NCBI GenBank assembly: GCA_000818945.1
Contig: KN805390.1
Coordinates: 62,473-93,341 of the forward strand
Source: Schizochytrium sp. CCTCC M209059
Taxonomy: Eukaryota; Sar; Bigyra; Thraustochytrida; Thraustochytriidae
Length of the DNA stretch: 30,869 bases
Direction: 5' to 3'
The position numbers were made by a program, and so were the translations under genes. Below are positions 26,001 through 30,869 of this stretch, one piece after another; within the stretch, counting starts at the first letter, position 1, and every line of letters starts with the position of its first letter. The notes beneath the pieces are model-generated. The model was not told where the DNA came from. It saw only the letters and a list, made by a program, of their open reading frames with translations, and searched no databases.

Positions 26001-26211
26001 CATTCGACTCCGTAGTCTCTTTGAGAACTTTGAGGTCTTTTCCTAGCGCAACCATATCACTTTCACTGCTGGCAGGCTCTGGATGTTTCTTCGCGCGGTT
26101 CCCTTCACGATCGTCGTCGTTGGGTCTGGGGTCTGGGTTCGCCGTCATCATTTGCGCCTTCGTTTGAGGCCCGCTCGACGCGCCTTGCACATCTGACGTC
26201 GCGGACTCCAT
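14077..26211 (-). CDS. Giant ubiquitin-specific protease, USP9X/USP24/USP34 type
   Basis: A 4044-aa intronless deubiquitinase that should remove ubiquitin from substrate proteins. The USP catalytic domain spans about 2757-3140. The Cys box is FTGLQNLGATCYMNSFIQQL (C2767). The Q/D motif is SEQRDVNEFAAELFDHVE, and KRTCIKELPDHLIINLKRFEF follows. The His box is GVIAHTGTMDSGHYYSFVRER (H3073), with WIEFNDKFV supplying the third residue. These features match the large USP9X/24/34 clade. A ubiquitin-like fold is probable near 1665-1715 (FSLRLGEEATLGDLQGMI). Long helical regions flank the catalytic domain. Low-complexity inserts include acidic tracts (about 1095-1135, 3178-3207, 3333-3348) and poly-Ser (about 2255-2272). 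It is longer than human USP34 (about 3,550 aa), largely through these inserts. The start at 26211 opens a hydrophilic N-terminus. All catalytic residues are present, so it should be active. Confidence 0.93.
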   Translation of the reverse strand: MESATSDVQGASSGPQTKAQMMTANPDPRPNDDDREGNRAKKHPEPASSESDMVALGKDLKVLKETTESNDAEWATALARLQRVTDRIRRTIEANASVSRNVLSDAENQLLDEDLLEVVHALFFTCSIAPAHADQTNVFFQSVLRLGKAAMPLDYFALCRIVLMLLDGPVHQPRTIPQSASAAASAAASPKSVRTVANVAAAVHSVSGRRSFYSYRGQPKYVVSSDKRKLFYWPAQSRDIMQRMQARIGQTVELISHASNEAKPLREAAAAIANGGSRIVTLLSYDLKSDTYLVEDQVARGDSDTSQPGSDAPASRFRVRWSNYDEVKTLKNPGAGRAFPLVGDIVHVEIDPRKVLVGRVLQREGFEFMLDVATPPAVASQQSVVKEDGPDGGDPGLDDEERHRLRQGEMQGTDGQGCLRVNLLEKPFRFEPDTSGSQHRHGQFSKSSPEDGTDEVDNDDDDLAFDEEEGVAAGAPPQNPLLRLPEPTASFELSEYLVANVNTFAAYGGFEAICARIREEQRPLELSFVMAFLRALLAIHSLFTRQEMNAWAHLAQALYNAVRQRLSIMSDAELKNVQQHPSDLIHIANAAARVLASTSSESDVAKTRSVQCTQERLIMEIMVNFLRLSSIEARLFGLHNILEGVRANSQSAAFTRQSSSGSASATSSKGSSTPQGGKGQQDGQQRQATFSGASAGLQRASASTSQAALCAFTSIGKDWFKNWLKRANVVSELYANKNLHFEMLSRSTAVILYMSRERILDDRLLQRVWSASLGRDHATMRVIHNLLVSLIPRLSHEERMRFFKDCVAAIPFHEYDEGGEILRFISEVTVVALEADGATQSHGKLSRSPSTARLSSPDNGPSSRRSNSPAPRVPSSGSLSIAAGESAAVGASGSGPKSAPLGTTSARNGDAFGREEAHMLEYAPDDYWYGLRLLWRFILDDSQTSDDDTIEREDSKDLSSSSDSSEMSTTPLHQHRHDVEAKSRRADDATLHAATSSFAAENSNSSKQIKTLGSSDKVTGDEDDSVADGVNKGSSEESKLWELRKNQRSGEEPSNISNERDTNNKHNGPGIASLERETMDKDENGNVAAEEEDQEDAAAATAAATAAAEEEEDEEEENEEEEEDEEVDKNSTKMDPDAAGLRASPPPRRGEELSTKHGKDTQALSISRQSSFSRNSRSLAQRREAISLLIKLLSGSSRCASQRGRILQDCVELLRKDKSVPQALEILRRIITVSPQAKASWFSISENRRTPTELMIERLDKQHKLVRLVCAGLTHYQSRIRLVASGIAGTRPSPEDVDGFCLPGSVYTHLDQLAERFDFLLFVLTNSYLHLKKTPTKELWMATVAAAPTERSQDIALLWFARSQASGIRRVSQLQEDLTEVGSTAGGAQTPVATPAGDTQAASTPAQAGTATNAASLEANGTKNSSANNSSSTSGSNNKSSGSYKGQPGDLVSKNSVFSEDVAAHLFREHMQLLGTESLTPTAFRVYQSFFMAINYRARNLRRARPEHNGTFLARRTRRDQEARALSRAMLNAPNSAFLFRLIERHGSSLEGGDFLWRVALEARRHEVGLAAVAHLVYLHTHVASRLKGRKGKMQMEFVELCVRKITEAHKINKAGMDSLKMLRQARRASATLKLFLSQYSEHASLSELSIVVIPPAVGFPGSLTRREYIPIGPGTSFSLRLGEEATLGDLQGMIAEKIKVPAASLSLRLVNNPCRAPDPATGFDDWFTDDEEGFGDFGSDLHQQQQQAAETGEDKTTRPIAVETMTASKEVSAEESGKGGKGGPANHHPAGPGSSHGYRAAGGNSLQAEKLELQEPPKPFANTDLQRTLKDLGIRDWDSVKVLDVKLERATVPGSVGPNGAKKERLQPVGGDERRQDQLVALATPLVQKALESGYASPLAALVAEGTDVKTVSAASSSGADGVSDPDARVSSLAFSGDFINSICGDMFQVLDPARESEESVVSSDPGAMQNVWDCLLLLQKDEAMVKAIESLDQDWNRLLPLHSTHRLLYALRIVRRKMEAERAFDMPKFDLRVDSRTLHPLGEQSAWLKRFVSGAGTEHLLRILLNHRSLSGPRRIECIFVLVQIIAALLYADKGFRRRLAYFLQVSGSRSSFASPLNSPASPYTSISPLSSSQQGLGSPLRPSSPLNSPLQGEDGAIQSAIGGQQDLLPHSSPSQDVAGGSSPAPGDENAFWRLATMINIKSRRAVRRARRNTATPAPNRSVPADSIDLPLEDVPPLETSEQHAANSIIITSNSSSSSSSSSSSGSNSKITGGTDAPTPAEGHQNKQSPKADDIPVSEHDQDDEAEQAKHAVPTKTLRPPVSQGSLFAPPPLVDVHACRPEDFPRIVESSLEAMLLCTADAFISVDMMREVVDRTMYLVMSCITVGDVETMRSFIRFEHIRELTEQLVIYCEDQVTRARACGALLTLCSLVNSCEGVHDDSLYVERKAFSRDYLILLLPIDKAMHAPLRSEQRDGMLVRRAHRNLSSSCREFHMLMLGLIDMVDENMINAPNLTPKASAASSKPDEDFLWHDHQAEAISSLTREIFLRSLDALLMHESLESFHTDREDQLMIGLLRLLRTVVAKDPSLKTLAAEHNLLKYLYHDLLFANSYTFEGDRARLEMIRSEARQKQSAQHQSPGTPHGSVPTPTSSDRRYSGGSYSHGRRARGMLRRSFSGQSLILHDRSALCKSEASRDAAFALLVELLEDCPANLALLCELLEEDGIGGSAKVGFRARFAKEWHYNPLALVKHPQQFTGLQNLGATCYMNSFIQQLFHIPSFSEAILSIRSVRSGTFLHQLQVTFGSLRVSTKHYYDPFPFCKALAEANGAPIDLSEQRDVNEFAAELFDHVESESEHAREIVQSHFRGLLVNQIISKDPNNPYVSERPDPFHSLPLDIKGCSTLSEALEAMVQSELLTGDNQYKLESGERVDAIKRTCIKELPDHLIINLKRFEFDLQTLTRRKLNDRFEFPLSLDLEPFTYDYISQNSSVRTPGGSKDDIPDEDSVSRESISGGSVPVSSTGSLEGGPEEAGSSSRLNAGAEDPQGRMGSGFYQYELVGVIAHTGTMDSGHYYSFVRERRPRFPKVGGQWIEFNDKFVWPYPIDCIPGDCFGGKERIMRSDGSVAEVIKSRSAYMLVYDRKMTQQSQANWASDASPETKLGNSPGLWSDLEDLEDTKQDSAISSDEDDDDDDEDDGDDEGDSDNSDVVEEYASGVEVDDMAANDVNNANDNGNHIKSSGENADDPLGLDSGRGFDANLDHLAGLASVNEADEHAVLPVGNDGANDEGDQEDAPSVSENYVLAEDQTTAMKAETAGLEVDEEGAETAGEDDEEEEEEEEEEEDLPAPPLITMEQAGLLGRFNISSPQDIVAMLDAAAGSDSGSECGAVSARGSKTRRGSGDVEDKFDPAYGAADSSAFRLSLSPLARSSRREGMRTQRHGRTWEQVAQDRGVDERGIEMLQHFMHRRRRRSSARLDARVLAYASRARDLRQPRDGSQRVSMLKLPSHVVDALLKDNLTFIRHNYVFDASTYKFAWNLMRIGLDAGTEESRAAIARLSIQFLLDVPAHGWGTLVEGLFPEWEVRLVELISGSDSAQRWLLSYLEDKDRVEQVFLLCPKPTVRQAVARLVVASMEGQALANAEAVSRFVRAFHSWLSKQMTTPDACVQYFVIMEAFASLGAVESGMLLDFGLLRPVTKAYTSYEGSVPTPGTKAAASLLRVLVASAAQRRLQRKRSRRHYSILDDLIVVDDSHHDTTDEEEEDEEEEVVEKVINGNVDVSIDTEQKLQDAQDAGVKVAYDGATNPHETEVTCASANVSGVSTIPSHVDGDVTVQQDGESTADGGLEGKDAGVSAGASPDESGGASTVVASAGASDGALGDRDEALSDDKDGLVNLAVNAGLWRRLIMLDEACAVQMMEDLSRSSERMAMGLASFLVTSILRRGPTLTVHPQVLVLFRLLKQLLLPCPEWRPFAMRIRASYVVEKLVQQLVTAQTKQLARWELVVFHGSKLLLECAARSPEVRICTRAHMAEIASLSPPVGKRSSH

Positions 26212-27480
26212 CGCGGCCGTGGCTGCTCACCCCTCGGAGGGCCAGCCCTCTTCCTGCGTCTGTCCTGCCTGCTTGCGTGCCTGCCTGCCTGCCCGGCCGG
26301 GTTACCCAAGTTAGTTGGGCTCGCAAGCAAGCAGGTCTCCGCGATGAAACGCGACAGATGAGCCGAGATCTCGCGTCGTCCTCGCTGCCGGGCGGGGCCG
26401 GCGCCGGGCTCTCGCCGCCTCGGCCGCCCCTCCGCCCCTCGCCCTCTCTCCCTCCCTCTCTCCCTCGCTCGCTCGCTCGTGCGGGCTGGGCGCGGGTCGC
26501 CTGCGCTTTGCTTTGCTTGCTCTGCTCGCTCTGCTCTCGTCTCGTGCTCCCCGCTCTCCGCGCAAGCCGCGACGATCTATCTTATCTTATCTCTCTGGCC
26601 CAGGCCCGCCCCGCGCGGCGCCTCGCGCCCCGCGCCTCGCGCCTCGCGCCCGCCCTCGCTCGCTCGCGCGGCGCGGTCTGCCGGCGCGGGTCTGCGGTCT
26701 GCCCCGCTCCGCTCTGCCGCCGCGGCGGGCGCGGCTCGCGCAGGGCAGACGGCGCGTGCGCCAGGCGGGCGAGACGAGCAAGGAAGCAAGGATATCCGCC
26801 CCGGCGAGAAGAGGGCAGGGAGGGAAGACACGAGAAGAGGGCTGCGCGCGAGGACGACGTGCGCGAGGAGGGGTTCTGCGCGAAGATTGGGGGCGTGGTG
26901 GTGTAACTCGATTTGCTGGTCGCTCGGGTTTGGTAGAGCTGGTCCGGCTGGCCGAGAGCTTTGGGATGGTGTATAGTACGTGGATGGGGTGAATGAATCT
27001 TGGGGATCTGCAGAGAATCTCGATTGGATGAACACGAAGGTCGCAGTGCAGGGATGTGGGAGGTTGTTCTGGGGATGCATACGTAGTACGCGGAGGCGCA
27101 TACAAGGCCGGCCTCGTGTGATATGGTGGTGAACTTTTAGGCCGGCCTCATGTGATATGATGGTGAACTAACTTTTGGGCCATCCTCCCTCTTTGCTTTT
27201 CTCCCCCAGAAGGTGGCCTTTCTTTTTCCACGAGCCGTGAATGCAAGATCGATGACATGGATGCCATCTGGGGAGAATATATACATACTTTGCTGCAAGT
27301 TCCTCTCGTTGTCTCGCTCCTCTTTTGGTCTCACCTTTTGTATGGCCTCAGCTCTCTTTTTAGTCTCGACTCCAGATGCCTGGTATACTACAAAAAGGGC
27401 GGGAAGATTGCCGTTGAGTTTTTACCTGGCCCAGCCAGCGGCGACTTTTCAAGACTCTTTCCGCAACACAGAGTCTCATC
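26212..27480. other. CpG-rich divergent intergenic region
   Basis: This lies between the deubiquitinase start (leftward) and the small ORF at 27481 (rightward). From about 26340 to 26900 it is extremely GC-rich with many CG steps, CCTGC, CTCGC and TATCT short repeats, and several overlapping ORFs that are compositional artefacts. A duplicated 31-bp sequence lies at 27105-27169 (separate entry). A TATA-like AATATATACA occurs near 27285. No RNA gene is seen. Confidence 0.55.
27105..27169 (+). repeat. 34-bp-period direct repeat with GGCCGGCC core
   Basis: Two copies of a 31-bp sequence (27105-27135 and 27139-27169) differ only by two G/A changes. Each begins AGGCCGGCCTC and continues with GTGATATG and GGTGAACT. 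The 8-bp palindrome GGCCGGCC in each copy could be a protein-binding site. A simple tandem duplication is the alternative. Confidence 0.85.
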
Positions 27481-27747
27481 ATGTGGGACGAAGCACCGCT
27501 CGAGGATGACCGTCAACTTGCACACGAGCAGGATGACGTGCAAGGCGCGGAAGATGACCAAGCAGAGGAGATTGAACTTGTTCCCGAAGGTGATGTACCC
27601 CTAGTGATGGAAGAGACGAGTCGCCATCTACGGCGACGAGCGTGGCTTCCCGAGAGGCGACCGACAGAGCCTCTGAGCCCAGAGGCGTTCTTGCGTCTCT
27701 ATGAGGCTGAGCGACTTCGGCGTGCGCTTGACTCGTTGCGCTCGTGA
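27481..27747 (+). CDS. Small acidic hypothetical protein (88 aa)
   Basis: I do not recognise this ORF. The first half is strongly acidic (DEAPLEDD, EQDDVQGAEDDQAEEIE). The second half has an Arg-rich stretch (RHLRRRAWLPERRP) and a short amphipathic C-terminal helix (SPEAFLRLYEAERLRRALDSL). An in-frame stop at 27415 means 27481 is the first usable Met. There is no signal peptide or membrane segment. The codon pattern and non-repetitive sequence favour a real gene. However, its small size and lack of a known family leave doubt, and it could be the last exon of a spliced gene. Confidence 0.45.
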   Translation: MWDEAPLEDDRQLAHEQDDVQGAEDDQAEEIELVPEGDVPLVMEETSRHLRRRAWLPERRPTEPLSPEAFLRLYEAERLRRALDSLRS

Positions 27748-27946
27748 GTAATCGTGAGATAGTATTCTGGGCAATGAAATGAAATGAAATGAACTGGAAT
27801 AATATGATATGATATAATTTGTTTTGGTCTGGTCTGCAAAGAATGGCACCGCGCGCTAGCAAAAGGCTGAAACATTGATCTACAGTGAGCGCAGGCATGC
27901 CTCGTTTTGCATGCAATAAAAGTGTGCCGTTGCAGTCTAGCTATTT
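27748..27946. terminator. Shared 3' region of two convergent genes
   Basis: A 199-bp interval between convergent stop codons. It holds an (ATGAA)n run near 27775-27791, an AT-rich ATATGATATG stretch and a canonical AATAAA at 27915-27920 on the plus strand, about 170 bp past the stop of the 88-aa ORF. Poly(A) use is inferred from the motif only. Confidence 0.35.
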
Positions 27947-29095
27947 TCACTGCGTGTCCGATGTCTTGGGACTGCGACGAAAGGGGCGCAGATACCACTT
28001 GTCATTCATGACGGATGACGGCGATGCAGGTGACACAAAACTCGAGCCTTTGGCAGTCTCTACCTCTTCAATGTTGGAATCCTGATCAATCTCTACTTCT
28101 TCTGTCATGAAGTGGTCTTCGAGGTCTCCATCGTCATCATCATCATCATTATTAGCATTGGCGTCGTCGTCGTCGTCGTCGTCGTCGATAAAGTCGTTAA
28201 CATCTGTGTTCTCGTCGTCGTCCTCTTCAAAAACTGTCTCGACGTCTACAACATCAGCACCAGCCCAAGCCTCGTCATCCACAGCGTGATGGTCATGATA
28301 TTGCGCGCCATCTTCGTCATGATTGTGAGTAGCGATGTTTGGAAGGGATGTACCGTGGCGATGATTTCTCCAGCGAGGCCTGGTGTCCTCATGCGGGCTC
28401 GAACTTGGACTTGGGACATCGGCTTGACTGACGACGGTCCAAGTCGCAAAGCCCGGGAGTCGGCTGTAGAGACGGTGAAAAGGGGACGGTGTCCTGCGGC
28501 TGAGTAATTCCTCGCCATCGTCGCTTATGTCACAGGGGTCGACAAAGTTGTGGTTCGGGTCGCTTTCTTGCAGGGTGTCTGGAACAGGTGGCACGAGGGA
28601 TGAGGGTTTTGCAGCTCCGATAGGAGCGCCGTCGTGGCTTTCGGCGGGGAGCGCGGACGATGGGGGCGGAGCATGCGTGGCAGCATCCGGACTGGGCGCA
28701 CGGCAATCGGGTGGCATTCCAGGTCGAGAAAAGATTTCAAGCAATTTTGCACGTATAAATTTGCGCCAGCGTTCCAAGATCTCTTGACCATGCACAAGGA
28801 GTTCGCTGCTTAGCGGAAACTTGTATCGTTTACGCACACGTAGATACCCAAGCATGCCAGCAGCCATGATGACAAAAGATACTGTGCCACTATCCATTGC
28901 AGGCAGGGCGGAGGCGTTGAGGATGGCTTCAAAGGCATAGCGGCCCTCAATATCTTTGATGAGTGGAATGGCGAGCCAATCTCGCTTGGGGCCGCGCTGC
29001 TGTTCGCTGGGCCCATTCGTCGACGACACGGGTCCGCAGACCACGCTCGCGGCCATGACTCCGCCGCCTCCCATGGGTACGTGCACCTGGCACAT
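27947..29095 (-). CDS. Hypothetical acidic protein with one possible membrane segment (382 aa)
   Basis: I cannot assign a family. The conserved-looking part is N-terminal: WLAIPLIKDIEGRYAFEAILNASALP, then a short hydrophobic segment TVSFVIMAAGMLGYL (71-85), then a basic patch RVRKRYK and an amphipathic helix (LLVHGQEILERWRKFIRAKLLEIF). This pattern suggests a single-pass or membrane-associated protein with the basic side in the cytosol. Residues about 130-260 are Pro/Ser-rich. Residues about 285-340 are Asp/Asn-rich with poly-Asp runs from a GTC/ATC trinucleotide tract (28128-28193). The tail ends WYLRPFRRSPK. Met14 (29056) is as likely a start as Met1, since the sequence before it is Gly-rich and unremarkable. 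It converges with the 88-aa ORF. Confidence 0.6.
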   Translation of the reverse strand: MCQVHVPMGGGGVMAASVVCGPVSSTNGPSEQQRGPKRDWLAIPLIKDIEGRYAFEAILNASALPAMDSGTVSFVIMAAGMLGYLRVRKRYKFPLSSELLVHGQEILERWRKFIRAKLLEIFSRPGMPPDCRAPSPDAATHAPPPSSALPAESHDGAPIGAAKPSSLVPPVPDTLQESDPNHNFVDPCDISDDGEELLSRRTPSPFHRLYSRLPGFATWTVVSQADVPSPSSSPHEDTRPRWRNHRHGTSLPNIATHNHDEDGAQYHDHHAVDDEAWAGADVVDVETVFEEDDDENTDVNDFIDDDDDDDDANANNDDDDDDGDLEDHFMTEEVEIDQDSNIEEVETAKGSSFVSPASPSSVMNDKWYLRPFRRSPKTSDTQ

Positions 29096-29179
29096 GGTCT
29101 CTCGTCCTCGCGCGCGCGCAGGTTCTTTGTTGCCCGCCGGACTGGGATCTCTTTGGCCCTTTGCCTCCTTCAGGCTCTG

Positions 29180-29210
<31 letters not shown>

Positions 29211-29344
29211 GTTCACCTCGGTTCTGCTCGCTTGCTTGCTATTGCTAGCTACTGTATGTTTTCCAAAACGTCACGATCGCTGCGCGAGCGTGGAACCCTT
29301 ATATACGTACGTATTCACCCCCCCACTCTTCGGATTCGCGTGTC

Positions 29345-29347
29345 GGT

Positions 29348-29401
<54 letters not shown>

Positions 29402-29407
29402 TGCTTG
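29345..29407 (+). repeat. (CTTG)n tetranucleotide array
   Basis: About fourteen TTGC/CTTG units upstream of the minus-strand gene starting at 29095. The array is followed by a branch-point-like TACTAAT (near 29408) and an AG immediately before the ATG at 29435. Confidence 0.9.
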
Positions 29408-29434
29408 TACTAATCCTTTGCTGTCCACGTCGAG

Positions 29435-29576
29435 ATGCGCAACGGTGGGGCCACGAAATGTCGTGTAGAAAGCGAACAGCAACAGAATGAGGAAGAGGTC
29501 GCCGCCGCAGTGCGTCTGGCGACGACGTCCACGTCCGGGCCGCCGCGGCTCGAGTTCGCCAACAAGGCGAGGGCGA
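29435..29576 (+). CDS. Possible first coding exon of a gene running off the window
   Basis: ATGCGCAACGG directly follows CGTCGAG, preceded by a TACTAAT branch-point-like motif about 20 bp upstream. The reading frame then encodes about 47 residues (MRNGGATKCRVESEQQQNEEEVAAAVRLATTS...) up to a donor-like GA|GTGAGT. That is an exon-like arrangement with plausible acceptor and donor. No matching downstream exon is recognised within the window, and the peptide resembles nothing I know, so this is a weak call. Confidence 0.22.
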
Positions 29577-30869
29577 GTGAGTCTGTTCGGTCGGTCGCGT
29601 CGTGCGCAAGTAGGTTGTGTGTAGCTAGCTAGCTAGCTTGCTAACAGACAGTGAAGCTGGAGCGATAGTAGCTAGCTAACGAGCTAGCTGCTGCTGCGTT
29701 GCGTTGCGTTGCGTTGCGTTGCGCCGCGGTCTCGCACGAAGTCTGCCTCGGGCTAGCTAAGCTAGCTAGCTAGCAAGCTCGCGACAGGCGCGCTGGTCTC
29801 CTCCCTCGTATAGTACGTCTTGGCTTTCCTTTCCCTTTTTTCCTATCTATCTCGCTCGCGCGAGCTGAGCGGGTAGACGGGCGGGCGCAAGCGCGCGTTT
29901 CTGCTCTGCTCTGCTCTGCTCTGCTCTGCCAGCTGCGCGCAGGAGCGAGCGCGACCGAGACAGGTCTCCCTCCGAGGGTGGTGGAGCGAGAGTTGGTCGC
30001 CTCGCTTCGTCTCGGTTCGAGCCCTGCTGATCTGATCTCGGGTCAAGTTCTCGCGCCCTCCCGCGCGCGCGCGCGGCCTCGGAGACCTGCAGGCGGGGGC
30101 GACAGGGCGCGGGGAAGACGCGCTGCGCTGCCCGCTCGCGAGCACGGGCGCGGCGGCTGGCAGGTCGTCGGCGTCGAGGTCGAGGTCGAGGTCGAGGACG
30201 TTGCTCGCCCGGTTTTGAATCGCAATTCGCGGAATGGGTTGGGATGGAATGGAATGGAATGGCGAACGTGACGATGCTAACGATAACGACGAAGACCACC
30301 GCGGACGGAGGAGGAGACCAAGAAGGAGCCAAGCTCGCGCGCGCCGGGCGGAGGCTGCGCGCCTCGGCACTCGGGCTGCGCCCGGCGCCCGTAGCGTTCT
30401 CGATATACGCGGCGAGGTTGCGGCCTCGGCGCGCGCTGGTGAAGCCGAGGGGACGAATCGGAACCGCCGCTGCGAAAGAGAGCGAGCGTACGTACTACTT
30501 TGTAGCGCCTGCTGCCGATCTGCACCCAGACTTGCTTGCCGCGAGGTCGCGTCCGCTCGCCTGGCCTCGCCTGGCCTCGCCTCGCCTCGCCTCGCCTCGC
30601 CTTGCTCTCCTCGCGTGCGCCAGGCAGGTCGTTCGCGCGCGCGCACGTGCTGCTGTTGGCGAACTGCTGCTTGGACTCGTCTCGCAATACATTATAAATC
30701 AACCAGGCGCGCTTTCCCGCTCTCCTTCTTCTGCTGCTTCTCCTCCTCCTAAACAAACCTCTGCGCGGACGCTGGCCCAGACCGCGCCGCGCCGCTCAGC
30801 GTCGCGCCTGCTTGCCGCGGCCCCGCGCCCGCGCGCCGGCGAGGCCGCCCTCCGCGCGGCGGAGGCGCG
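29577..30869. other. Repeat-dense GC-rich terminal region
   Basis: No gene is supported. It contains TAGC/GCTA tetramer clusters (about 29619-29637, 29668-29690, 29753-29776), GCGTT pentamers (about 29696-29721), CTGCT pentamers (about 29901-29928), a GGTCGA-like run (about 30175-30199), GGAAT pentamers (about 30244-30261) and CGCCT pentamers (about 30558-30602). The long ORFs on both strands here are Arg/Ala/Ser-rich products of base composition. Confidence 0.55.

Noticed and set aside
26277..27105. Overlapping Arg/Ala/Pro-rich ORFs on both strands in the CpG-rich spacer
   Set aside because: All frames are open because of extreme GC content and short repeats. None has globular or conserved character.
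30234..30752. 172-aa plus-strand ORF in the terminal region
   Set aside because: It runs through GGAAT and CGCCT microsatellites, is Arg/Ala/Ser-rich, and overlaps equally long frames on the other strand.

Overview
This is a nuclear window from a compact, intron-poor eukaryote. It encodes an SmD3 spliceosomal protein, a giant USP9X/USP24/USP34-type deubiquitinase and a small cytochrome b5 interrupted by one GT-AG intron. Long uninterrupted ORFs (one of 12 kb), GC-rich and CpG-rich intergenic DNA, and abundant CCTTG/CTTG-type microsatellites suggest a thraustochytrid-like labyrinthulomycete (Hondaea/Aurantiochytrium/Schizochytrium type). That placement is inference, because no rRNA or other marker lies here.

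Layout. A hexamer-repeat leader (1-511) precedes a 1094-aa protein of unknown function with a His/Gln-rich centre (512-3796, +). After a 0.7 kb spacer comes a divergent pair of tandem-repeat proteins (4509-5195, - and 5853-6473, +). Both start with an N-myristoylation-like MGNxxS sequence. A DNA transposon of about 4.57 kb follows at 6569-11139. It is bounded by CCCGATGA inverted termini and ATAT direct repeats. Then come SmD3 (11824-12177, +), an assembly gap (12934-13325), cytochrome b5 (13456-13855, +, two exons), the 4044-aa deubiquitinase (14077-26211, -), a CpG-rich spacer of about 1.3 kb, a small acidic ORF (27481-27747, +), an acidic protein with one possible membrane segment (27947-29095, -) and 1.8 kb of repeat-dense DNA to the end.

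The standout is the transposon. Its single 1361-aa ORF carries the hallmarks of a piggyBac transposase: the N-terminal helical region, a DD/D catalytic core with the late GVDxxD motif, and a C-terminal Cys/His finger. Between the second and third catalytic aspartates sits an acidic linker plus a complete-looking YqaJ/lambda-exonuclease-type PD-(D/E)XK nuclease domain with all expected active-site residues. I know of no described piggyBac transposase with an exonuclease in this insertion-domain position. The ORF and both ends look intact, so the element may be autonomous.

The host genes are separate housekeeping functions and do not form an operon or one pathway: pre-mRNA splicing, electron transfer and ubiquitin removal. 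Secondary points of interest are a CATCG pentamer array that fills the branch-point-to-acceptor interval of the b5 intron, the paired MGN-repeat genes, and repeated 5-nt microsatellites with many different units.
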